Shown piece after piece: positions 44,689 through 58,102 of a stretch of DNA of 64,000 bases (the stretch's first letter is position 1; every line of letters starts with the position of its first letter). The DNA comes from Chrysaora quinquecirrha (taxonomy: Eukaryota > Cnidaria > Scyphozoa > Semaeostomeae > Pelagiidae), in NCBI GenBank assembly GCA_014526335.1, contig JACTAT010000010.1, forward strand, positions 8,793,732 to 8,857,731, read 5' to 3'. The notes under the pieces were generated by a model. That model was not told where the DNA came from, ran no database searches, and was given only the letters and a program-made list of their open reading frames with translations. Position numbers and translations under genes: made by a program.

Positions 44689-46644
44689 CTGCAAAATTTT
44701 CTTGAAAACTTTTACAAGTGCTTTAAGACTATCATCTTAGTGAAATACAAATAATTTGTTACTTATGTCTCATTATGGCTACAAGACATTCAGGATGTGG
44801 TATCGTCCTTGACAAAGAAGTTCATTTTGTCACTGCATCAGAACACTCAATGAATGAACAATAGGAAATATCTCCTTATCTCCAGATGTTTATTAGACAT
44901 AACTCTTGAATTCATTATATATTTCAAATCACAGCCTTTTCAAGACGTATTGTTATTTGAAAATGGAGTCATCTTCTTTGCTAACAAAGATGGTTAGTGT
45001 TGAAACATCCTATATTTATTAAATTTTTCAGGTCTGTTGTAGTCAGGGTCTTGTTCAGGGCCATTATTATTATAATCCAGGTCCCAATCCATTGCCAAGT
45101 TTTCCAATTCTAGGGAAAATATTAGAAGTTAGAGACATTGAGATAGACTGGAACATTTGAAACTGGATAATATTTTATGTTCGGTTAATTTCAAACATAT
45201 TGGTGTGAGGTGGGCGTCGGGTGCTTTAGAAAGTAACTTTTCTACAAAAGTATGGTACTACTAATGACACAAGAACTGATCCTTTTCTTTATTTTTATCA
45301 GAACTGTTCCTGAAAATTCAACTAGAACTGAAAGTCATTCGCCACAAGCATGACAGACTGGTAAAAGAAAAAACTTTTCTTAAATTAAAAAAACAAAGCA
45401 TTTGGAGTGTGCTGAATTTAGTTCGAATTTCCCTGGAAAAGGCAAGAAAATTGAGCTCCATTGCAGGTCCCTGGATAGGACCACGGGTATACAATTGGAA
45501 ATGGCAAATTTATTTGAGGCTCAGAAGCACCTACTTCCAAACCTCGAAAATATTGAAAAACCTTGAGCCAGTTGGAGAATCTCAATTTAAGAGAAACAAA
45601 ATCAAAATTTGAAATGAACCAAAAACTTAATGAGAAACAAATACAAATGAAGGAGCATGTGAAGGAGAGGAGGCAGGAATCGAAAATTTCAATGTACAAG
45701 TTATTGAAAAAAATGGACCCAGACATCTGCCCTACGTACACACTTTTTATAAGGGTTTTTTCATTGAACCCTAGAAGAGTGGAGGAGTTCATTTTTATAA
45801 GCTTACTACCAGAATTGAGCTTACAGCTCTGAAGAACCGTTTAGGGTTAGGTTTCTTTGAAAAACAATCAGCAAAAAATTCTAGGAAAAGAATATTAGGA
45901 TTCTAGTGTAGCATTTTCTTCATACAAGTATTTTCTTTACCAATTTGGGTAAAATTCTGAAAAATTTACTTGTTTTGGGTAAAATTTTACTCATTGAGGT
46001 AAACTTTTTCGGGAGATTTTTTAAAAGAACTTTATCTGATAAGGTAAAAGTGACATAGCCAGTACTCACAGGCTGAAGGGAGGGAGACAAAATGACACTT
46101 TTTAAGTGCCATTTTTGGAATCTGCATACAACAAAAACCCATTATAGGTTGAAAAAATTTTGTGGTTGTCACTCAGATTTTGAAATTTAGGACATCATTC
46201 TATTGTTTTCTGTTAATTATTCTTATAAATTAGCAGAAAATAATAGAATGATGCCATATCATATATCTCAAAATCTGATTGCTGACTTGTGTGCATGGAA
46301 ACCTCCCCCCCCCTCCCAGAGCCTGTGAGTACTACCTATGTCACTTTTTCCCCAATCGGGAAAAGTTTTTTAACAATCTCTCAAAACAGTTTACCTGAAC
46401 GAGTAAAAATTTACCCGAAACGAGTAAACTTTTCAAAATTTTATCCAAAGTGGTAAAGAAAATATATCCCTAATGATTGTATTAATGCTTATACACATAA
46501 AATTCTTATATAAATGCTGAAAATGCTTATATTAATGCTTATATTAATGCTTGTACTAATGCTTATATTAATTCTTACCCTATATTAATGCTTATATTGG
46601 GCCTAATGCTATACACACAATTTTGATACATTCTTATTTTTTAA

Positions 46645-47000
46645 CTAGATAGTCTTATATTTGTCTTCGTATTGAAAGGGATGGCACAACTGTATATGCC
46701 TCTGGAAAGATCTGATAACTGTCCCTTCGTATGGGCATGATGCACATTTCTGAAAGGAGAAGCAAGGAGAGAGGTCAATGACAAATATCACAAAATGGGA
46801 ATAAAAAGCCCCTTCTTGATATTTTATGTCATGAACTGCGGCTCAAAATTTCTTACCAGTGGTTGCCTTTGGCTGTTGCTTGGAAGGGCTATTCGATATT
46901 TGCTGCGGTGTTTCATGAAGTCTTTTACGGTCACTGACGAGAATTTCCTTGAGCAATACTTGAATATTGTTGACACTAATATTATCTTTGAAGCATTCAT
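46645..47000 (-). CDS. zinc-finger gene copy (U3)
   Basis: Exons 46857-47000 and 46645-46749, identical in layout to U1. Confidence 0.5.
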
Positions 47001-47470
47001 TTGAACTATTTCTCAAACCAGATAAATCAAATTTGCCATCAGCCGGTTATGAAAACACTTGTGAAGACATAACACAAACAAAATAACATAAAAATAATGA
47101 GGGATTTGATTCAGAATAAACATATTGATGTGAATCTGTGAAAGCTCCTGTGCATTGTGTGCTCTACCTATTCTGCTCTGCGACTCTGTTGTTGAACTCT
47201 AAAAAGCAGGCCTCTTTGATGGTCTATTGTTGCATAAGGTTATTTGATTGGTTGATGTGTTTGTTAAGAAATCACACTTTTCAATTCATCAGACTTGGGA
47301 CCTTTCAAAACAAACAATAGAATTTTGAAGATTTGTGGCTCCCTATCATGAAAACACGTTTTTCACACGTGCTGTTTGGAAGTGAGCCAACGTTCCTTCT
47401 TGTTCAAAGTCCGTTTGTGGAATCTTGTGGTTGAGTTGAGTCTAGTGCACGCATATAAGTAGAAAACAAT

Positions 47471-48345
47471 ATGGAAACTGGAGCGATATTCTGCTGTGCT
47501 GTAAACGAGTTTTACCAACTGCCTCAAGAAGAGATTGAACAAAATAGACGGAAGGATACAGATTCTGACGAAAATAATTTTGGGGATTTGGAGACTGATT
47601 ATGATGAAGAAAAACAGCCAAATGTAATGAAACCAAAGAAAGGTATGTTATTGTTTGTCTTTACTCTTTCTCGTCCAAGAAAGCAGTGTTTAGAGTAATA
47701 ATTGAAAAAGGATATCAACTCACATAAGATGACCAAGTTAAAGGCTTAGAACTCAGCAAAGCAAAGCACAGCAAACAACCTGACTGACTGGAATCTAATT
47801 TTTTTACAGGTGAACAAATGTCAATGTCCACGTTTATGAATTTGTCTTCTGAGGTTCTGGCAAAAGCTTTTGAATTGGTGGTGAGTCTAATATGCCATAG
47901 AATATAAATTTTTATGTCACACCGATCACCTTTGGCTTCCTTACATAAAATATATGTGTATGTGTGCATCTCTGTGTTAAAAACTTTCTTTTTTGTGTTT
48001 TTGTAGAATGAACAGAAATCGACTGACACGCCCAAAGTGCAACATGCTGTCGCGCATAAGATTGTAAGTCAGTTATAAGATATACATTAATTTCAAAGAT
48101 ATAATAGCCTAAGCAGAATAACAGCCATATATATAAAGAATCTTAATCAATATCCCGACTTTTTGAGTTCACTTTCTAATTAGAAAGAAACAACTCAGGC
48201 TTAGCCCATTAAAATATTTCCTGCTGAAAAGTTTTATTTAGTTCATAAATTCAAGTGACAAAATTTTTCAATGACAAAACAGGTAATTGATGCTTTACAG
48301 CGAAGAAGAAAGACAATTCACATTTACATGAGCTGTTTTTTGTAA
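47471..48345 (+). CDS. four-exon gene for a 120-aa protein, the only intact copy (U3)
   Basis: Exons 47471-47642, 47810-47880, 48007-48063 and 48283-48345. Donors are AAAG|GTATGT, GTG|GTGAGT and ATT|GTAAGT; acceptors are TTTTACAG, TTTTGTAG and AAAACAG. Phases 1, 0, 0 join cleanly to a TAA stop. The protein starts METGAIFCCAVNEFYQLPQE, has an acidic middle (DTDSDENNFGDLETDYDEEK), a helix (MSTFMNLSSEVLAKAFELV) and a basic end (VIDALQRRRKTIHIYMSCFL). No signal peptide or known domain. Splice sites are kept in all units even where the frame is lost, as expected of a real gene that was duplicated. Head-to-head with a zinc-finger gene. Function unknown. Confidence 0.5.
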
Positions 48346-49137
48346 GAATAGACATTTGCCATGTAATGTAACAAAAGTTCGTTTATCAAGATAGTTGAAA
48401 CCTGTGAGTTTCTTATCATTTTAAGTCAAGTACTCAGAGTTTCCTAACCATTATTGATCACAGTACTGAATTTCTCATAAATGAGTTTTTGTATTAAAAA
48501 AAAGAGAGTACTACAGTATCATATGCAGAATATTATATTATGTCCTATTATATATTTACAAACATTTTATATAAGCCTTTTTCCGGTTTCTAGCGCCATT
48601 ATGGAATAGGTACAAAATTATCAATAATGGCTGATCACAGCAGCAGAACAAAAAAGTTCATGACTTTCAGGCTCGATTTACGAATATAAAGAAATAAATA
48701 GAATATAAAAACTGGGGGAGCTTAACACTAGAATTGTGAAAAATGTGATACCAGCATAAAACTTGGTAGAAATAGGCAGTTTGATACGCTGAAAAAGATA
48801 TGATGTAGACCCATGCTGAAAATGCCCCCTTGTTCTATTTTAGACTGGGGTATTAGCTCCCAGTCCTCTTTAAAGAGTGAAATAAAACAAAAATCTTATT
48901 ATATAGCAGTAGATTGATATTGTAGAAGATTTGATTCCCAAAAATCAACATTTCAAGCAGTTTTACCTGTGCCTTAAACATAATATTGATGCTTTCAATC
49001 TAGCAAGTTTCTTGTCCGTTGTACACCATACTGCTCTTTCACTACTACCTGACGAAATTTATCCTCGTATCTACTGAAAAAGATTATAAAAAGTTTCGTT
49101 TACATAGAGTAGACAAATAACATAAAATGTTTGGCAA

Positions 49138-49424
49138 CTAAGCAGTCTCACAACACTGCCCTCCACATTCACAAAGATTGATGCATTCCAGGTTGAACTG
49201 CTTGCATTTTCATTTCACTCTACATTGACGCTTGCATCCACATTTCACCAGCTCGTAACAAGCCTTTGACGCCTCTGGGAGTAGTGCCCACTTTGGAGAA
49301 ATCACATCTTGTTCTTGTCTCCAGCTGAAATCATTGATGTAGGGTACATACTGCCATCTCTCTAATGACTGCCCCCAAATAATGCGACCAAATAAGGATG
49401 AAATAGCACTAAGATATATCTTCC
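49138..49424 (-). pseudogene. Cys-rich-tail exon (U3)
   Basis: As U1, with the shared TGA. Confidence 0.6.
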
Positions 49425-51537
49425 CTGCTAAATTTTCTTGAAAACTTTTAGAAGTGCTTTAAGACTTTCATCTTAGTGAAAGACAAATAATTTGTTACTT
49501 ATGTGTCATTCTGGCTACAAGACTTTCAGGATGTGGTATCGTCCCTGACAAAGAAGTTCATTTTGTCACTGCACCAGAACACTCAATGAAAGAACAATAG
49601 GAAATATCTCCTTATCTTCAGATGTTAATTATACATAACTCTTGAATTCGTTATATATTTCAAATCACAGCCTTTTCAAGATGATTTTTATTTAAAAATT
49701 GAATCATCTTCTTTGCTAACAAAGATGGTTAGTGTTGAAACATTTCTAATAATAACATACCCTCCTTGCAGCAACGCTCTCCTAGAATGCTCAATCAAGG
49801 CATCTCTTGTACGTGGAAACTGCTTAAAACTTTTGTTGTTCTCTTTGGCAAATTTATCCATTGCTTTATCAAATTATCCAAAAAGGTTCTCTTTTTGCAC
49901 GATAGACTTCGTGATAAAATTTAATTGATCAATTATCAGATAGTGTATTAACAAATGAGTTTACATCTCGGGTATAAGCAGTATTTTACTTGGCAGCTTT
50001 TCAAACACCATTATATCAGATGAGTATCCTAAGTATAGGATATATCACTTTGAATGTGATCCACAAGGAATCGTCAAGGGAAATAATAAAAACCTTGTGT
50101 ACCATGAAAGAGATTTGTCTTTATATCTTAGACAACAATTTGGAAATCAAAAAATTATACTTTCAGAATTTAGCCTGTCATTTAGGAATTTAAGAATTTG
50201 AGTGTCTTTTCTGTTAGAAAAATCATCAAGCATGGCTAATCTACTTACACATCTACGAGGCTGATAAGTAGGCATTATCATTTCCCTTTATGCCCAAAGC
50301 GTCATTAATATTTGTCTTCTTTCTTGGTACTGAATCCTTTTTATTAAATTTTATTCTATGTTATGTAAGTATGTCTACAATTACCTTTTATCGCTGAAAA
50401 CAAAATCTGGACATGGTCATCGAGCACATTAAATGCTAAAAAAAATGCAAACATTATCTTACACCTACTTAACTAGAAACTTGGGAAATATAATGCATAG
50501 AGTTCATCTGCAATGGTTTGTAGTTATTTAAATATAATTTAAAGTTCGTTTACTATAAATGATTTTTTGCTGTATTTTGTTTACATTCATTGGATAAAGT
50601 TGAATATAGATGCCGAGTAAACCCTTGTCATTCAAAGATTATTTTTATGACATAGATGAAATATTTTGTAACATATTAAAGTGCTCTGGACGACAAACAA
50701 TATCAATATTTTTTTCTAAATACAGTGTACATGGTATTTCATTCATGTTTATAAATGTTGTTTTTATAACTTGTCACATAAAATGTGTAAAGATGTTGTT
50801 TTTATAACTTGTCACATAAAATGTGTAAAGAAATCATGTACTAACATCCTTGCATGTGCATTTTCCATTAAGTGCCTTCCCTCAATAAGCGTATACAGGA
50901 TTAATTGTATAACTGATGATATTTCTTGATCCTTTTTTACTCTTACAGAATATAAAATGATTCATTTTGAGTAATTTCGAGAGATGAAAATCATGTCCTT
51001 CTGTAATTTGACATTATTTTTGGCGGAATAAAGAGCCTAGGATATAGCCTAGCAGGCTTGGGCTAATTGATTTTACGCTAATTCACATAAAGTGGGGAAA
51101 TTTTATTGAGTAATTTCGAAAAATGAAAAGTTATGTCCTTCTGTAATTAGACATTATTCTTGGGCGGAATAAAGAGCGTAGGATATACACAAGCAGGCTT
51201 GCCCTGGTTGATTGTAGGCTAATTTACATAAAGTAAGGAAATTTTATTGAGTAATTTCGAAAAATGAAAAAGTTGTGTCCGTCTGTAATTAGATGTTACT
51301 CTTGGGCGGAATAAAGAGCCTAGGATATACCCTAGCAGTCTTGCACTTGTTGATTGTATGCTAATTTACATATAGTCGGGAAATTTTATTGAATAATTTC
51401 GAAAAATGGAAAAACCATGTCCTTTTGTAATTTGACGTTATTTTTGTGTGGAATAAAGAGCCTAGGATATACAATAGTAGGCGCTGATTGATTTTAGGCT
51501 AATTCACATATAGTCGGGAGATTTTATTGCATAATTT

Positions 51538-52243
51538 CGAAAGTTGGGATGTCAAATCTTCCATCATATAATAGGATGTTCTTCTCATTGGAACGAATTC
51601 CCAACTGCTGCTTCTGATTATCTGTATGAGGGAAAACTATTTGCAATTGTTTTATCCACAACATCTCTGCATCTAAGATCTCATCGGCTGAAAGTGCTAC
51701 TTCATTTTAGACTGATTTCTTCTTGCATGCTATCATCGTAAAACAAATGCTGTAATTCGAAAGAGTTTTCTCAAACACATCTGCCAATCCCATTCTGGTT
51801 TCATTTTCATTGATGACTGATACCAAGTTTGTTTCACAGCATTCTTGATTCACTATTCAATCTTCTGTGATCATAGAGGCACCTGGCCATCGGTCTTTAC
51901 CATTCAGCCATTCAGGTACCTTCCACCAAAGGTCACAATTCTGGAGTCGTTCTGATGTCATGCCCCTTGAGCCAATGTCAGCAGTATTTTCACTTGTAGG
52001 GCAGTACCTCCAACAGATGTAATCTTCGCCGAGTATCTGATTAACACAGGATCGGACAATTTTTGTCCTTTTGCCACAATTCTGAAGCAAGCATAGATCA
52101 GTCTTGCTGTCTGTCCAACAATAGGTATCGTTTATCTTCCATGCTTTTACAAGTCTTGCCGACATCTGAGCTGCTACGAGTTGTCTTGGAACTGAAAGAT
52201 CTAGTCTTGCGACTAAAGCCTTTGCTGTTAACAGTTTGGCCAC
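51538..52243 (-). mobile_element. BEL/Pao pol fragment (U4)
   Basis: Here the frame runs without a break from AKALVARLDL through CPTSENTADIGSRGMTSE to WWKVPEWL (128 codons, 52243-51857), then stops near 51857. N-T-A-D..S-R-G is a diagnostic BEL/Pao stretch. Confidence 0.78.
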
Positions 52244-52544
52244 TTTTCTTCCATTTCACTGACAACCAGATATACCAAGGCACAACAGGCTGTAACACTG
52301 GAATCTTAACATCCACGCATCTGGTTTTCTGTAGACTTGCTTGGGATTCAAAAATAAATATTGTACCAGTTGAAATTTTAATATTAAATAACACCGACAT
52401 TTCGAGCATGAACTCGTTATGAAGTAGTGAAATAACAGAAAATATGAAGTTATATCAAATGAATAGGGAGTTGAAAAATAGAAAAACAAAAAGAACGCAA
52501 GATACAATCAAGAGAAGAATGAAGAATGAACAGAAAAAGAATGA

Positions 52545-52901
52545 ATGTTCCCAGTCAAGAAGAATGTCGACAAATTCCAAGTCAATCATGATATTGAAAC
52601 GTTTTTCCGACGTCTTCGTTTAAAAGCTTATTTCCACAACAACAGCTCTGAAGACAACAGCAATTCTGAAACAGCAAATACATCAAGCAATGGTAACAAA
52701 GATATCAATTCGCAAAAGATGAATATTGCCGAGCTTTTGCCAGACAAATCCACTTGGACCCCCAGAAATTGTGCATATCAAGCACTGGACCTCTACATTG
52801 AAAAATGCAGATATGAAATCTCCCAGCTCAACTTCAACGCCAATCACAACAAATTGTACGGGACTAGAGTGGTCTACCTTGAAATGAACAAAAGAACGTG
52901 A
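52545..52901 (+). mobile_element. Penelope-like fragment (U4)
   Basis: Same fragment, but an insertion near 52,884 ('gaaatgaac') changes the frame and ends it at 118 codons. Confidence 0.62.
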
Positions 52902-55327
52902 AGATATAGTGATCAAATTTTGGAGAAAAAAGGGATATCCATGTTGTATGAAAACTAGGCTACCTGCACGCTAGGCAGGAAGAGCGCTCCAGAACAAGGG
53001 CCTTTAAATGTATCATATGATATAGTGTAGAGAAAAAAAATCAATCAAAATATGATAAATGATTTGAGCTGGAAAGTAAAATAGTGCAGAAACTTTGTTT
53101 TGTCTTTATTACTTACACATGTCATCCAAACCTTTAGTTCCTGCTCCTCATTGTTGACTTTTTGGCAAGACAGAAGACGTTACCAATCATAGAATAAATT
53201 ACTTGTGATTTAAATCGAGGCTGAAGGCTCAAAGAGAAAATGAGAAATTGAAAATTGTAAGGTTTTTGTTTTCTTCCAGAGTCTGGTACCCAGGGTTGGG
53301 GAGTGTGACTTGAAATTGATAATTTTTGTCAGACTCTGGTGCATTCAAGCTGCAAAGGTCATCGGGCACACATCAATAAGGTGCCTTTATGCCATATAAT
53401 TAGTTCAGTTTTCTACAATTGTCTGTACTCTTGTGTGGAAAGTATGGAAAGTTTCAACAACATCTCCAGTGAGCAAAGACAAGGACCAATTTTCTCCTTG
53501 TTCCATGCAATTGTTTTTTGTTTGTCTCTGGAAACAAAGAACCAACAGGAACAGAGATGGCCAAAACAAAGGAAGTAATCAGGTTCAGAATAAAAAAATT
53601 AGCTCACATTAAGAATTTTCCACAATGTTGCACATGGAAAAGGAGAACAACATGGCCAACGATCAAACAGGAAATTTAATGAATTACCTATTTTATTAAA
53701 TTTTTCAGGTCTGTTGTAGTCAGGGTCTTGTTCAGGGCCATTATTATTATAATCCAGGTCCCAATCCATTGCCAAGTTTTCCAATTCTAGGGAAAATATT
53801 AGAAGCTAGAGACATTGAGATAGACTGGAACATTTGAAACTGGATAATATTTTATGTTTGGTTAATTTCAAACATATTGGTGTGAGGTGGGCGTCGGGTG
53901 CTTTAGAAAGTAACTTTTCTACAAAAGTATGGTACTACTAATGACACAAGAACTGATCCTTTTCTTTATTTTTATCAGAACTGTTCCTGAAAATTCAACT
54001 AGAACTGAAAGTCATTCGCCACAAGCATGACAGACTGGTAAAAGAAAAAAACTTTTCTTAAATTAAAAAAACAAAGCATTTGGAGTGTGCTGAATTTAGT
54101 TCGAATTTCCCTGGAAAAGGCAAGAAAATTGAGCTCCATTGCAGGTCCCTGGATAGGACCACGGGTATACAATTGGAAATGGCAAATTTATTTGAGGCTC
54201 AGAAGCACCTACTTCCAAACCTCGAAAATATTGAAAAACCTTGAGCCAGTTGGAGAATCTCAATTTAAGAGAAACAAAATCAAAATTTGAAATGAACCAA
54301 AAACTTAATGAGAAACAAATACAAATGAAGGAGCATGTGAAGGAGAGGAGGCAGGAATCGAAAATTTCAATGTACAAGTTATTGAAAAAAAATGGACCCA
54401 GACATCTGCCCTACGTACACACTTTTTATAAGGGTTTTTTCATTGAACCCTAGAAGAGTGGAGGAGTTCATTTTTATAAGCTTACTACCAGAATTGAGCT
54501 TACAGCTCTGAAGAACCGTTTAGGGTTAGGTTTCTTTGAAAAACAATCAGCAAAAAATTCTAGGAAAAGAATATTAGGATTCTAGTGTAGCATTTTCTTC
54601 ATACAAGTATTTTCTTTACCAATTTGGGTAAAATTCTGAAAAATTTACTTGTTTTGGGTAAAATTTTACTCATTGAGGTAAACTTTTTCGGGAGATTTTT
54701 TAAAAGAACTTTATCTGATAAGGTAAAAGTGACATAGCCAGTACTCACAGGCTGAAGGGAGGGAGACAAAATGACACTTTTTAAGTGCCATTTTTGGAAT
54801 CTGCATACAACAAAAACCCATTATAGGTTGAAAAAATTTTGTGGTTGTCACTCAGATTTTGAAATTTAGGACATCATTCTATTGTTTTCTGTTAATTATT
54901 CTTATAAATTAGCAGAAAATAATAGAATGATGCCATATCATATATCTCAAAATCTGATTGCTGACTTGTGTGCATGGAAACCTCCCCCCCCCTCCCAGAG
55001 CCTGTGAGTACTACCTATGTCACTTTTTCCCCAATCGGGAAAAGTTTTTTAACAATCTCTCAAAACAGTTTACCTGAACGAGTAAAAATTTACCCGAAAC
55101 GAGTAAACTTTTCAAAATTTTATCCAAAGTGGTAAAGAAAATGCTTATATCCCTAATGATTGTATTAATGCTTATACACATAAAATTCTTATATAAATGC
55201 TGAAAATGCTTATATTAATGCTTATATTAATGCTTGTACTAATGCTTATATTAATTCTTACCCTATATTAATGCTTATATTGGGCCTAATGCTATACACA
55301 CAATTTTGATACATTCTTATTTTTTAA

Positions 55328-55683
55328 CTAGATAGTCTTATATTTGTCTTCGTATTGAAAGGGATGGCACAACTGTATATGCCTCTGGAAAGATCTGATA
55401 ACTGTCCCTTCGTATGGGCATGATGCACATTTCTGAAAGGAGAAGCAAGGAGAGAGGTCAATGACAAATATCACAAAATGGGAATAAAAAGCCCCTTCTT
55501 GATATTTTATGTCATGAACTGCAGTTCAAAATTTCTTACCAGTGGTTGCCTTTGGCTGTTGCTTGGAAGGGCTATTCGATATTCGCTGCGGTGTTTCATG
55601 AAGTCTTTTACGATCACTGACGAGAATTTCCTTGAGCAATACTTGAATATTGTTGACACTAATATTATCTTTGAAGCATTCAT
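55328..55683 (-). CDS. zinc-finger gene copy (U4)
   Basis: Exons 55540-55683 and 55328-55432. Exon 1 has HRSEYR for HRSKYR. The finger is intact. Confidence 0.5.
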
Positions 55684-56154
55684 TTGAACTATTTGTCAAA
55701 CCAGATAAATCAAATTTGCCATCAGCCGGTTATGAAAACACTTGTGAAGACATAACACAAACAAAAATAACATAAAAATAATGAGGGATTTGATTCAGAA
55801 TAAACATATTGATGTGAATCTGTGAAAGCTCCTGTGCATTGTGTGCTCTACCTATTCTGCTCTGCGACTCTGTTGTTGAACTCTAAAAAGCAGGCCTCTT
55901 TGATGGTCTATTGTTGCATAAGGTTATTTGATTGGTTGATGTGTTTGTTAAGAAATCACACTTTTCAATTCATCAGACTTGGGACCTTTCAAAACAAACA
56001 ATAGAATTTTGAAGATTTGTGGCTCCCTATCATGAAAACACGTTTTTCACACGTGCTGTTTGGAAGTGAGCCAACGTTCCTTCTTGTTCAAAGTCCGTTT
56101 GTGGAATCTTGTGGTTGAGTTGAGTCTAGTGCACGCATATAAGTAGAAAACAAT

Positions 56155-57025
56155 ATGGAAACTGGGCGATATTCTGCTGTGCTGTAAACGAGTTTTACCA
56201 ACTGCCTCAAGAAGAGATTGAACAAAATAGACGGAAGGATACAGATTCTGACGAAAATAATTTTGGGGATTTGGAGACTGATTATGATGAAGAAAAACAG
56301 CCAAATGTAATGAAACCAAAGAAAGGTATGTTATTGTTTGTCTTTACTCTTTCTCGTCCAAGAAAGCAGTGTTTAGAGTAATAATTGAAAAGGATATCAA
56401 CTCACATAAGATGACCAAGTTAAAGGCTTAGAACTCAGCAAAGCAAAGCACAGCAAACAACCTGACTGACTGGAATCTAATTTTTTTACAGGTGAACAAA
56501 TGTCAATGTCCACGTTTATGAATTTGTCTTCTGAGGTTCTGGCAAAAGCTTTTGAATTGGTGGTGAGTCTAATATGCCATAGAATATAAATTTTTATGTC
56601 ACACCGATCACCTTTGGCTTCCTTACATAAAATATATGTGTATGTGTGCATCTCTGTGTTAAAAACTTTCTTTTTGTGTTTTGTAGAATGAACAGAAATC
56701 GACTGACACGCCCAAAGTGCAACATGCTGTCGCGCATAAGATTGTAAGTCAGTTATAAGATATACATTAATTTCAAAGATATAATAGCCTAAGCAGAATA
56801 ACAGCCATATATATAAAGAATCTTAATCAATATCCCGACTTTTTGAGTTCACTTTCTAATTAGAAAGAAACAACTCAGGCTTAGCCCATTAAAATATTTC
56901 CTGCTGAAAAGTTTTATTTAGTTCATAAATTCAAGTGACAAAATTTTTCAATGACAAAACAGGTAATTAATGCTTTACAGCGAAGAAGAACGACAATTCA
57001 CATTTACATGAGCTGTTTTTTGTAA
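56155..57025 (+). pseudogene. four-exon gene copy (U4)
   Basis: Exon borders conserved; exon a carries the same missing A as U1 and U2. Exon d has two substitutions (VINALQRRRTT in place of VIDALQRRRKT). Confidence 0.5.
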
Positions 57026-57817
57026 GAATAGACATTTGCCATGTAATGTAACAAAAGTTCGTTTATCAAGATAGTTGAAACCTGTGAGTTTCTTATCATT
57101 TTAAGTCAAGTACTCAGAGTTTCCTAACCATTATTGATCACAGTACTGAATTTCTCATAAATGAGTTTTCTTATTAAAAAAAAAAGAGTGTACTACAGTA
57201 TCATATGCAGAATATTGTATTATATCCTATTATATATTTACAAACATTATATAAGCCTTTTTCCGGTTTTTAGCGCCATTATGGAATAGGTACAAAATTA
57301 TCAATAATGGCTGATCACAGCGGCAGAACAAAAAAGTTCATGACTTTCAGGCTCCATTTACGAATATAAAGAAATAAATAGAATATAAAAACTGGGGGAG
57401 CTTAACACTAGAATTGTGAAAAATGTGATACCAGCATAAAACTTGGTAGAAATAGGCAGTTTGATACGCTGAAAAAGATATGATGTAGACCCATGCTGAA
57501 AATGCCCCCTTGTTCTATTTTAGACTGGGGTATTAGCTCCCAGTCCTCTTTAATGAGTGAAATAAAGCAAAAATCTTATTATATAGCAGTAGATTGATAT
57601 TGTAGAAGATTTGATTCCCAAAAATCAACATTTCAAGCAGTTTTACCTGTGCCTTAAACATAATATTGATGCTTTCAATCTAGCAAGTTTCTTGTCCGTT
57701 GTACACCATACTGCTCTTTCACTACTACCTGACGAAATTTATCCTCGTATCTACTGAAAAAGATTATAAAAAGTTTCGTTTACATAGAGTAGACAAATAA
57801 CATAAAATGTTTGGCAA

Positions 57818-58102
57818 CTAAGCAGTCTCACAACACTGCCCTCCACATTCACAAAGATTGATGCATTCCAGGTTGAACTGCGTGCATTTTCATTTCACTC
57901 TACATTCACGCTTGCATCCACATTTCACCAGCTTGTAACAAGCCTTTGACGCCTCTGGGAGTAGTGCCCACTTTGGAGAAATCACATCTTGTTCTTGTCT
58001 CCAGCTGAAATCATTGATGTAGGGTACATACTGCCATCTCTCTAATGACTGCCCCAAATAATGCGGCCAAATAAGGATGAAATAGCACTAAGATATATCT
58101 TC
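57818..58102 (-). pseudogene. Cys-rich-tail exon (U4)
   Basis: Shared TGA plus two single-base losses (CTGCCCCAAATA and CTTCCTGC), which further break the frame. Confidence 0.6.

Larger units (their letters stand above)
37447..45013. repeat. U2: array unit, truncated and mosaic
   Basis: Matches U1 closely up to about 44,649 (GCGACCAAAT as in U1). From 44,693 on it carries U0-type variants (CCCTGCAAAA, TTTTACAAGTGC, GTCTCATTATGG) until 45,013, where it joins U3 at TCCTATATTTATTAAA. Confidence 0.9.
45014..50826. repeat. U3: array unit lacking its first 2.9 kb
   Basis: Begins inside the minus exon that corresponds to 31,660 of U1, so it lacks the minisatellite, BEL/Pao and Penelope-like parts. 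Otherwise about 99% like U1. It is the only unit with an intact first exon in the 120-aa gene. Confidence 0.9.
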
